Positions 1 through 10,500 of a stretch of DNA of 64,000 bases are shown here, in pieces (position 1 is the stretch's first letter; every line of letters starts with the position of its first letter). Position numbers and translations under genes: made by a program. The notes below the pieces were generated by a model. It worked only from the letters and a program-made list of their open reading frames with translations, had not been told where the DNA came from and searched no databases. The stretch is from Simmondsia chinensis (taxonomy: Eukaryota > Streptophyta > Magnoliopsida > Caryophyllales > Simmondsiaceae): NCBI GenBank assembly GCA_018398585.1, contig JAGTTD010000011.1, forward strand, positions 35,212,164 to 35,276,163, written 5' to 3'.

Positions 1-116
1 TATATATATTTTATAAAAGTACAATTATATTATTTACTATTATCACTAAAAAAATAAATTGTATACATTTAATAGATATTACAATATATATTATTTGGTT
101 ACATGTTAAAAAAAAG

Positions 117-618
117 AGTAAATTACAAAAAATACCCCTATCTTTTGCTTCAAAAATAAAAAATTTCCTCTCACAAATAAAAGTACTCACAAAACCCCTT
201 CACTTTAAAAAATTTATTACTTAACCCCCATGCTACTTATTTTTTATCATTTTACCCCTAATATTTAATTTTATTTTTAGAAAAGAGTTTTATATTATTA
301 GATAAAAATTAAATAATTTATATTTTAGCCAAAAAAAATTAAGGAAATTTTCTATATTTATAAAAATATAATTATTTTAATTAATTATAGTAATATTATA
401 TAAATTCAGAACATAAAAAGTATTTTTAAAATTTTTAGAAAAAAATTATGGGATAAAATATAACATTTTTTTGTTAAGAGGCAAAATGGTAAAAAAAAAA
501 GTAATTTGGGAGCAAAGTGAAAAATTTTCAAAAGTTAGGGTTTAATAAGTAATTTTATTTGTAAGAAAAAATTTTTGTTATTAAAGTAAAAATTAAAAAA
601 AAATTCTGTAATTTATCC
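117..618. mobile_element. Foldback/TIR element, non-autonomous
   Basis: An AT-rich block whose two ends are inverted copies of each other. The left end begins near 117 with taaattacaaaaaatacccc and the right end closes at 618 with its complement (ctgtaatttatcc). The similarity continues inward for roughly 100 bp on each side with many mismatches. No coding potential is visible. The layout is that of a MITE-type foldback element; no target duplication was assigned. The rest of 1-1190 is AT-rich spacer in which I see no gene. Confidence 0.5.
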
Positions 619-1189
619 AAAAAAAACCTTATACTTTTGTGGTGTTGAGAAATGTGACGTGTAAGTATCTATTCCAATAAATACAAATTAATGGTCAGGC
701 AACCCTTTTGTTCATTATCCAATCATATGATATTACTAAATTACAACCTTATTTATATGATTTTTTCATAGAGTTAAAATGTATGATTAATCCTAAAAAT
801 TTTTGCAATTGACACAATTATTAAAAATTTAACCTTATTATTTGTGGATTATATTAATTTAAGTGGTAAAAAGTATAACTGACAAAGATAGTTAGGGTTA
901 ATTATATAACCTTTTTTTATAATGGTAAAAAATATAATTAGCCCTAAATATTAAAATTAAGAAAATTTATATAACTGACTGACCAATTAACCTCATCTTT
1001 TCGTATGATACTTGCACGAGCTAGAGATGGTTCAATGATATGTAATTCAATCTTACAGTGATCCAAATCTCATTATCTTCTCTCTTAAATGCTTTTTTAT
1101 CTGAAAAAATTATTGTACTCTTTACCAATACAAAAAATAAAAAGTGATATTTACATTTTAGAACCCAAAATTTCAGTACCATCTAGGGA

Positions 1190-1510
1190 TGTATTTGAGC
1201 TGAATTGAGCTCGACCTTGTTTACATTTAACTCGACTCGGGCTCAACTTGAAACTTGCTGAGCTCGGAAAATTCAAGTTCGAAATTGGCTTATCGTAAGC
1301 TTAGGGTCGGCTCAGCTCAGCTTGATCCTGACTCGACGAGTTTTAAACTAAGCGGGCAATTATTAGGCTCATTTAAGCTAAATTTAGACTCGTTTGAATT
1401 TATTTAAACTCAAATTTAACTTAATTAGATATTTAAGTTAATAAATTACGGTAAAATAAAAATCAATTGAACTCGTCTAGACTTATAAGCCCATGAGTTT
1501 GAATTTCACT
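1190..1510. repeat. Degenerate low-complexity repeat (gagctcgactcg type)
   Basis: The stretch is built from drifting variants of short words such as gagctcgac, actcgactcggg and ggctcagctcag, alternating in both orientations. This kind of degenerate repeat is common in plant spacers. No reading frame or RNA gene is evident. Confidence 0.45.
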
Positions 1511-1522
1511 AAGCTTAAACTC

Positions 1523-1729
1523 AACAACAATAGACCCAGGGCTCCCGTATAAGCGGGGTTTGGAAGGGGTGAATGTACGCAGCCTTGCTCCTTTATAGTG
1601 TAACCCTGTCAAGAGACTGTTTTCGAGGACCCCTAACCTTATAGGATTGGCAACTATTCTCGCCCAAACACACTTAATTTTAAAGTTCTAATAAAATTCA
1701 GTAACTTAGTTTCTAGTAAATGAACATTT
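1523..1729 (-). mobile_element. 5S-derived SINE, degraded copy
   Basis: Read on the minus strand, the element starts inside the 5S rRNA-like head: the complement of ctcgcccaaacacacttaat matches the 5S internal control region, with mutations. It continues through the shared body and ends in a ttgttgttg tail at 1523. The flanks are near-identical 15-bp direct repeats, actaagcttaaactc at 1508-1522 and actaaacttaaactc at 1730-1744 (14 of 15), which is the target duplication expected of retroposition. It lies just upstream of the phospholipase gene. Confidence 0.75.
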
Positions 1730-1894
1730 ACTAAACTTAAACTCGATTCGATAAAATAAACCAGTTGATTCGACCCATTTTCACCTTACCTATGTCACAA
1801 GGCATATGATAGTGAAAAGAAAGAAGAAAACAAAGCACATCAAAATCACATGCTTTCACCATACGTTAACCTCTTACAATAAATAAATAGTATT

Positions 1895-1914
1895 CCCCCC
1901 CCCCCCCCCCCCCC
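1895..1914 (+). repeat. Poly(C) run of 20
   Basis: Twenty consecutive C residues lie about 110 bp upstream of the NPC2 start codon, in the probable 5' leader or core promoter. Homopolymer length is uncertain in any assembly. Such a tract could form an i-motif or, on the other strand, a G-rich structure; that is inference only. Confidence 0.7.
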
Positions 1915-2023
1915 AAACTCCACCACCGCCCACCAAACCTTGCCGTTTTCGCTTTTCCCTCGCTTTCTTTTCCCATACTTTACTCTTTTCCCCTCGCCGG
2001 CGACTCCTTTCCGGCAACCGGAG

Positions 2024-5000
2024 ATGGGTTCAAGGCCCCTTTCCGGAGCCGGCGCCGGTCCAAATCTGTTCTCTCTCCTCATCCTTCTCTCTTTCCTCTT
2101 CACCCCTTTTTCACGCGCCTTTCCCTTCCCCTTCCCCAAACCCCACCACCACCTCAAACTCAACGGACCCATCAAAACCGTAGTCGTACTTGTCATGGAA
2201 AACCGCTCTTTTGACCATATATTCGGGTGGCTCAAGTCGACCCGACCTGAAATTGATGGGCTTACTGGCAAAGAGTTCAACCGGCTCAACGTATCCGACC
2301 CGGATTCCCCGAAAGTGTATGTTACTGATGATGCTGTGTTTGTTGATTCGGATCCGGGTCACTCGATTCAAGCCATAAGGGAACAAATATTTGGATCGAA
2401 TTTGACAAGATCCGACCCGGCTCCGATGAACGGGTTTGCCCAGCAGGCTAATAGTATGGACCCGGATATGCCCAGAAACGCGATGAGTGGGTTCAAGCCG
2501 GGGTTGGTGCCGGTTTACACCGAGTTAGCTAACGAGTTTGGGGTGTTCGACCGGTGGTTCGCCTCGGTGCCGGCTTCGACTCAGCCAAACCGGTTCTATG
2601 TTCACTCGGCCACTTCACATGGCGCTTCAAGCAATGTAAGGAAGGATTTGATTCATGGGTTTCCTCAAAAAACAATCTTTGATTCACTTGATGAAAATGG
2701 GCTTAGTTTTGGGATTTACTATCAGAATATACCTGCTACTTTGTTTTATAAGAGTTTGAGGAAATTGAAGCATATTATAAAGTTTCATGATTATGCATTG
2801 AAGTTCAAGTTACATGCTAAATTGGGTAAGTTGCCCAATTATGCAGTGATTGAACAGAGGTATTTTGATGTGAGTTTGTTCCCTGCAAATGATGATCACC
2901 CATCTCATGATGTGGCTGAGGGGCAGAGGTTTGTGAAGGAGGTGTATGAGACTCTTAGGGCGAGTCCTCAATGGAAAGAGTTGGCTTTGTTGATTACTTA
3001 TGATGAGCATGGTGGGTTTTATGACCATGTTGCGACTCCGGTCTCTGGGGTGCCTAACCCTGATGGTATCATCGGGCCTGACCCCTTCTACTTTGGGTTC
3101 GATCGGTTAGGGGTTAGGGTTCCAACGTTGCTTATTTCACCATGGATTGACAAGGGCACTGGTGAGTTTTCGTTTTGTTTGTGTTTCTTGACTGGTTCTG
3201 TGTTTATCTTATTGATTTCTGGATTTTATTTGCTTATCTTGTTCTTTTATGAGAATGGAATCAGTATACCAGTTCAAGAAAAGCACCTTGATGTATGACT
3301 TTTCATAAGAACCTTTCCTTAAGGGTTATTTACATCAGATAACATAACTGACGAAGTATACAGTAGTATGACATAATTAACCTCTCCTTAATGTTGGATT
3401 GGATGGTGTTTTCTGGGCTAGTTGTCAGATTTGGCTTCTTTGTCGTACTTATGTGGGAGATAATGAATTGGCTTCCTTGATGATCTATTGGCATGTTGAC
3501 TGTTAAGAATGGGTCTACATAAACATGGAAATGTTTTATGCCTTAGAATGTGAAGATGCAGTAAATACGCTCATAGTTCTACAGCGTGATATCTATGAAT
3601 TATGTTGTGAAACAATATTATCTCTGTTGTGTTGTGTCTCAAATTTATGTCGCCATTTAGAAACGGAGCTCTGTGGCGGTAGCAGACAGCCCAGGCTCTT
3701 ATGTATCCTCTTTTCTGTTCTATCCTATCCTTCATATTTCTTAGTGGATTGCTCATTCGTCCGCCAATGGTTTTGCCCCATTTTGAGGGTTTTCCACATA
3801 GCTCTTTGTGTTATTGTTTCCTCGTTTTCTCTTCTCTTCTTAATTCCTTTCAAATTTGTTCTTTCACATCTAAATCGAATTCAATTTTTGGTTATCTGTC
3901 TAACAATCTTCTAGTATGACGAGGTGAGATTTATGAATACGTTGTGAAACAAAACATTTTCTCTTTGTCTGATTCACAGAGTAACCATCCACTGAACTTT
4001 GTATTATGGGGCTTGTTTTGGCTTGCAAACAGGAAATATTCCAATGGAATATTCTTTTTTTAGGGTCTTTTTTTCTTAGGGAGTATAAAGTAGTGAGATT
4101 GACCTGAAATAATTATAAGGTGAGATTATTGGCCAAACAACTTGTCATATCCACCTCCTTATCATTCTCATTAATGGAACCTGTTTAGAAAATGCAACTT
4201 CGCTGCATTGAAGGGGATCTTGTGCTCCTCTATCCGGAACCGTTATGTTAACTACACGTAATTTAACCCGCCACTCAACTCTATCTAAGGTCATCTCTTC
4301 ATTCAAGTTTAGATGAAATTACGAAAATTCCATTACGCTAGTCATCAAAACACAAACATGGCCTAAAACACATCTTAGAGGATGAACTTTGGCAAAATGG
4401 GTGGGGCCAGTGGCGAAGCAGCTGGGTTTGCATAGTTTGATTCAAGAGCTTCGTTTTGATATCTTATGGGCCCCATAACTTCTTTCAGATCAAAGGTTAT
4501 GACTGTTGAAGTCGCTACTATATTTTATTTCTTATGGCGCGGCTGTTTAAGCTTCTTTCGATCCTATACTTCTTGAACTTCTCAACTAACTCGTCCTACA
4601 TGAATATCGAGTTCAAAAACACTATTCAATGCTGGAGGGTTAGATATGCGGTTGAAACTTAATATTTTAGGGAAGCTTGGGTATGCTTCCTTTTGCGTAC
4701 CTTATTCGACAATTTCTAGATAATTAGCAGTAAGCATATTTGACTTCTCTTTTCTGTACCTGAAGTTAGTTCATTGTATAACTTTGTTTCAAAATATTAT
4801 ATGCTTCAATGGATCAACTAATGAAATCTCAACATTTTTCTTTGTACATAGTATATAATAGATTTTAATGTCAATGCTTTTTCCATGCTCCTAGTTGTAG
4901 AAACTCTTATGACTGCGAGCTCTCTTGCTTCTACTCGCACTCTGTGCAAATGCGAGTAAAACCAATACATTAATTGCCAGGTAAATTAATTGGTTGATTT

Positions 5001-6151
5001 ATTGTTTGTTGCAGTGATTCATAGACCGGATGGACCTACTCCATCCTCAGAGTTTGAACATTCATCAGTTCCAGCAACTGTAAAGAGGCTGTTCAATCTA
5101 AAATCTAACTTCTTAACTAAGCGTGATGCTTGGGCAGGATCCTTTGAGAGTTACTTTGACATGCGTGACACGCCACGTGAGGATTGTCCAGGTTCGTTCT
5201 CAATTGCTCCTGACAAATTTTTTGCCTACCTATTTCGGATGCTTATAATCTACTGATGGAGAAAGTTTAGTACTATGGCTCAAGTGGTAAGACACTTAGA
5301 TTTGGTGCCTCATGACGCGTCAAGTCAGGAGTTTGAATTCTTCCATTAGATGCAAGTACTTCCTTGAGGCTATCCACTAGGTCTGTAGGTCTTAGCTTTA
5401 CCCCTTTGTTGCATGTACAAAAAACCTTCTAAGTTAATGGTTTGTGCATTAGGGACTAGTCAAAGTGCATATAAGCTAGCCTTTATACTTCCCTTATTGT
5501 GAGTCAGATCCACGTATATGATTGTTTTGGCAGATATAAGTAGGAAATAGCTTCTTGAGAATTTCGATTTCCTTTGGTAACTTGCTTCCTTTGTGAACTA
5601 AGGCCCTGTTTGGTACTCTTTGTGTTTTTTAGAAGCTAATATTTTCAGTTTTCACCCAATTTGGGAAGAAACCAACAACAAAAACAAGAAAAACTCATTT
5701 TCAATATATGATTTTTAATTTCTAAAAAAACCGAAAAACTACGAACAGAAACCCTAAACAAATACTTAGTTTCTTCGCTACAATTAGGTGTTACAAACAA
5801 TTGCTTTTAACTCCCTATTGATTTATGAATAATACAGAAACTCTACCAGAGGTAACGACATCATTGAGGCCATGGGGACCAAAAGAAGACTCAAAACTAT
5901 CAGAATTTCAAGTAGAGCTGATCCAGCTCGCATCACAGCTTGTCGGTGACCATGTTCTTAATGCTTACCCTGACATTGGCAAGAACATGACGGTGGGTCA
6001 AGCCAACCGGTATGCAGAGAACGCAGTTAGACGCTTCCTAGGGGCTGGGAGGGCTGCTATCCGAGCTGGTGCTGACGAGTCAGCCATCGTCAGTATGAGG
6101 CCTTCTCTTACTAGCAGAACTAGTAGCGTCTATCGCAGTAGTGACCTCTAG
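2024..6151 (+). CDS. NPC2: Non-specific phospholipase C, NPC2-like
   Basis: The enzyme hydrolyses common membrane phospholipids such as phosphatidylcholine to diacylglycerol and a phosphorylated head group. Plant NPC proteins act in membrane remodelling and signalling. There are three exons: 2024-3161, 5015-5191 and 5838-6151, all GT-AG. They join to 542 residues, the usual family length. The ATG at 2024 is chosen because the longer upstream frame begins only at a TTG. The product opens with a hydrophobic signal segment (about residues 14-35). The phosphoesterase family motifs follow: ENRSFDH near residue 60, TQPNR in the middle, and [10 protein letters not shown] and [10 protein letters not shown] towards the end of exon 1. 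The C-terminal part ([29 protein letters not shown]) is what places it with NPC2 rather than the cytosolic NPC3-5 group. All key motifs are intact. The 1.85-kb intron 1 and 0.65-kb intron 2 are AT-rich; intron 2 holds a tRNA-like repeat. Confidence 0.94.
5268..5460 (+). repeat. Possible tRNA-headed SINE in NPC2 intron 2
   Basis: The sequence ggctcaagtggtaagacact followed about 40 bp later by gagtttgaattc resembles the A and B boxes of a tRNA promoter. It sits in an intron and is not a tRNA gene, since no cloverleaf with an acceptor stem is apparent. No target duplication was found, so this is a weak call. Confidence 0.35.
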
Positions 6152-7513
6152 AGTCAATATGTACCCGCACCAATAGTGTATTGTAAATTGTAAGAGGGTA
6201 ATGTTATTAACAGGGCAAGTTAGTGGGATTTTGTGGCTATTATTTACTATAAGTCACATTTATTTCTTTAACAATGCCACTTATTGTCCCGTCAATAACA
6301 ACTCTTATGGTAAGAATATCAAAGAACTTATTCAAACTCTAGGAAAGGGGTAAGTAGCATATGCAGTAGATTTATGAGTGTCAGAGACCTCTTTGTTCTT
6401 GTATATACTTGTATTATTATTCCCCCACCCCTCCCTCCCCCACGCAAAAAACCAAAAAAAATAAAGAAAACCCTTTCTTTAGAGGGGCTACTTCTCAAGA
6501 TTTGAAGTACCAATTACACTTTCAGAAATTATAAAAAGAATTACAGTTTATCAAGAACTCTGCTGTTGCACAAAACTGTTATGCAGTTGTTGATGCTGTG
6601 ACTTGGTTGTATTCTTTGTTGAGATGTTTGTTTTGAGCATGTTGAGATATTGTTGTTTTAGGAATCGAAGCCTTTTGGAAATAGCCTCCCTACAGGGAAG
6701 CACCCTATAAGGGTAAAACTGTGTATATCTCATCCTTCCTAGACTCTGTTTTAGTAGGAGTCTTTTTGAGACACTGAGTTTATTGTTGTTGTGTGCTGAG
6801 ATATTGTTTTTGGATATGTCTGGAGTCCATATTTGAATATTTTCAGACCTATTTAGTAAGCCTTCTCCTTTTCCTCCATTGAATCCCCTGCCCCCCAGCT
6901 TTACATTTTTTACAGAATAGTGGGTACGTGATGGTTTTGTTTTCGGTTCCATCGTTTGGGCTTAGTGAGTTGCAACAGTTCGGATGAGGAGGCTTTTGAA
7001 TCTAAAGGGGTTTTCTTAGTGTTATGGTAGTATTTTTGATGTTTTCATTAGTAGCTGTGCTTGCATGGTTTTTCCGTTGCTCGGATTGGTGGCTGCTTCA
7101 GAGTTTTCTTTTGTGCGGATTTGTTTAAGTTCAATACTTTCAAAATTTTTAAATTCATTCCTTAGCTGAGAGTTTGTATTTTTGGAGAGGCTACTAAAAG
7201 TTGTTTCATTTGTGTAATTTCTTGGTATGTATTTCGTGCTTTTAAGTTCAGGCTTTTAAGTAGGAGGTCAAAGAATTATCAAGCGGGCTTTTAGTAGTGA
7301 AACACACATAAGACTGAAGCATTAGGACAAAAGATCCTTCAAGAGCTCTTGAGATTAAACATTATTTCACTAGAACAATGTAGTATGACAAATAGACTAA
7401 AACAGAGCAAGGATCTGGGCCAGTTTTGAGGTTACAAATCAGCTACAAGCATTAAATAGACTATAAGATAGAACTGAATATCCAAATCCTCTCTATGTAA
7501 CCAAGCCCACAAC
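6152..7513. other. Convergent spacer between NPC2 and the prenyltransferase
   Basis: The two flanking genes point at each other, so this spacer holds both 3' ends. The only structured feature I see is the truncated SINE at 6655-6796. A short C-rich/purine stretch lies near 6420-6470. No coding region is supported. Confidence 0.6.
6655..6796 (+). mobile_element. 5S-SINE family, 5'-truncated copy
   Basis: The body and 3' tail of the SINE family are present without the 5S head: the segment with gggaagcaccctataagggt, then the conserved 3' domain, then ttgttgttgt. It is bracketed by a perfect 12-bp direct repeat, tgagatattgtt at 6643-6654 and 6797-6808. The duplication hugs the truncated end, so the copy was inserted already truncated, as happens when reverse transcription stops early. 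Confidence 0.75.
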
Positions 7514-10500
7514 TTACTTCTCTTCTCGTGACCCAAAACGTCTGACCCTCTGCTGAAACGACCTCAAGGCTTCAACAAACTCATCCTGACCAAAATCAGG
7601 CCAAAGTGCCCTCACAAAGAACAACTCTGTATACGCCAATTGCCAAAGCAAGAAATTACTAACTCTGAGCTCGCCGCTTGTCCTGATCAATAGATCAGGG
7701 TACGGGAACTCGGTGCAGTTCGTCTCGAGTTCTTGTTCAATCAAGTTCTCGTCAATGTCATCCAACTGGACATGCCCCTCCTTGGCTTTCTGGGCTATGC
7801 TCTTACATGCCTGTACGATGTCGTATTTCCCGCTGTAGCTTACAGCAACAATGAGTTGAAGTTTGGAGTTGTCCTTTGTGGTCTCTTCTGCTTGAGTTAT
7901 TAGTTGTTGTAGGGAATCGGGTAGCATTGAGGAATCACCAATATGGGATATACGGATGCCAGCCCTATCAATTCAAAATAAATTGTCTCAATCAATTTTG
8001 CCAAATGGATTACATCATGCTCAAGTTGGTCTATGATTTTGAATGTCTATCCTTACGACTCATGTACTTAAGAGGGTACCAACATGCAAGCACCGGATCC
8101 CATTAGAACTCCGAAGTTAAACTTGCTTGGGAGAAAGTAGTACCAAAATGGGTTATCTCCGGGAAAGTTCTCATGTTGCATCCCTCAGGTTTAGGATTCT
8201 CGGAAATAACTTCCCTTCAGGGTAGCACCCTGAAGGGGGAAGACTGCGTATATCCATCCCCAGACCCTTAGGCGGGAGCCCTTGCGGCACTGGAAATGTT
8301 GATATATTGCTTATCTTTATTACTCATGTAATATGTGGTGGATCTAATTGCAACAGTGACATTGATTAGTGATATTCAAGTATGAAGACAGATAGTTATC
8401 AATCAAGAATTTGTAATGTTCCCCAAAAAAAACAAAAAAATTCAAGAATTTGTGAACGTTTTTATGTCTTTACGCGACCATAAAAGAAGTGGAGTAATCC
8501 GTAACGGAATCAACTTAGGACCTATCCGGACAAGTTATGTTTTAGAAAAAAAAAATAAATAAAACTTTTACATTAAAAGTATTTGTAGTTGAAAAAATTT
8601 GTTTTTAAATAGATATACAAACCGTTTTTCTATTTTAAAATAAAAACAAAAAAATAGTAATTTTTTCTAAAATATAAGCAAAAAATAAATTTTTTTCAAA
8701 TAAAAATATTCCTATAAAAATATCTTCTATAAAAATGCTTTTAAAACAACAATATTTTTCACTTCACCAAATAGATTCCTAATTTATGACTTATCAATGT
8801 GAGCCAAAAGGGTTTAGCCGTAACAACTAGGAAACAAAAGAATATGAGACGTACAACAATGCCTTCCCTGTATGGCCGGTCTTGACATTTTCAACCAAGC
8901 AAAAATTTTAAATGAGATCATTCATATATAATAAGTTATAAGAATTTTAATAATAAAACTTATTAAATATTAGCAATTATAATACTTTAAATACCAAGAC
9001 TCTTAAAATTTGGAGGCCTCAAACGGTTACTTATATTGCTTGGGGTTATGTCCAACACTAGATGGAAAGAGCTAGGTGACGAGGTAGTGTTGGTGAGGAA
9101 AGAGCTGGGCGAAAGGGATGAGGCACTAAACTTATACATTATCACGTTTGGGGGCCTCTATAGCATTTAGGGTTTCAAACAGTTGCTTGAAATTATGTTT
9201 GATCCTGGATGAGAGGAGCAAGGTGAGGAGGGTGGTGTCAATTTACCAAACTGGCACTATTGGCAAAAAATTTTATCAAAATGACACACTTGTAAAAATA
9301 TTTACGAAAATATCATCAAACACCATTGGAAACGGCGTTCGCTGGGTGGGTAAGTTGTTCCCTTTCGGACGACGTTACGCCGTTACAAACGGCGTCCGAA
9401 GGGAATTTAACTTACCATGGATATCTTGTGTTTTAAAAAAAAAAAAAAAAAGATACTGTGGGTATTCTTGCTCTAGAATAAAACACGTACACACTCAGTG
9501 TCCACCTCACTGAACGCAGTTTACTTAGGGAGAGAGGAGGGAGAATGGGGGAGAATGAGGGAGGAGATATTCGCCGGAAAAGAGGTGAACGCGGTGTTTG
9601 GCGTGGTGGTTGGCGGTGGTGGCGGAGAGGGGTAAGATGGGAAAAAGGGGGACTGATCAGGGGTAGAATTGGAAAGAAGAGAGGGGGGGAGATGGTGGGG
9701 GTGATGAAGATGGGGGGTTGGCTTCTGTAGGGAAGAACGGCTGGTGGAGGATCCGACGGCTGGGATTCAATGTGGGTTTCCCGATGGTGAAATCTGGGCC
9801 GTTGGATATGAGTATCAGGGTAAACATGCTCCCTCCTCACTCAACGCAGTTTACCCATAGTATTATTTTTTTTTTTTTAAATACGCCGTTACAAACGGCG
9901 TCCGAAAGGGAACAACTTACCCACCCAGCGAACGCCGTTTCTAATGGCGTTTGATGATAACGCTACAGTAAAATGTGTCATTTTTGTAAATATTTTTGCA
10001 AGTGTACTATTTTAGTAAAAAAATTTTTGCCAATAATGCCAGTTTGGTAAATTAATCAAAGGAATGCTAGTAGGGACAAGTGCCCGTGATCCATCCATCC
10101 AGTACATACTCGCAACCACATGTCCGGTAAGCAATGCTAGTAGCTGCGGCAAACAAGGACAGCGTGTAATTATTTTGTGTCTTTGTACTGAAGATGTCAT
10201 GTGTGATGTTGTGAACCAGTTTTTCTGAACTAAATAAATTATTTCACGAAATGTGTAAATTGAAACTCAAGATGGTAAGATCGTCTTTAATGGTGTCTTC
10301 TGGGTCGCAATGGTAAGCTCCATTATAAGTCCCAAAAATAGGACACCGACTCTCAAGTCTTATTCTTTGGAAAATTATAACTTAAATATCTTAAAATTTG
10401 AATATTTATTAATTTTATATATATATAGATGAGACATATACATGGAGCGAAAACTAGATGATTTCACTTAGGATCCAAAGCCCAAAATAACATTAAATTA

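Noticed and set aside
1940..2023. Longer N-terminus for the phospholipase
   Set aside because: The open frame continues to 1940, but the only initiator there is a TTG. The ATG at 2024 puts the signal peptide at the very N-terminus, as in the family.
1846..2289. Minus-strand frame over NPC2 exon 1
   Set aside because: It is the shadow of the real exon in a GC-rich stretch. The product is low-complexity (Gly/Lys/Arg runs) with no known pattern.
8080..8190. 5S rRNA genes
   Set aside because: The 5S-like stretches here and at 13150-13310, 37180-37298 and 60745-60860 are single, mutated, attached to a SINE body and bounded by target duplications. They are not tandem units with a T-run terminator, so they are SINE heads rather than rRNA genes.
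9433..9840. Pro/Ser-rich minus-strand frame in the TIR element
   Set aside because: It arises from the purine-rich segment of the element. It has no domain, and the frame ends in a poly(F) derived from an A-run.
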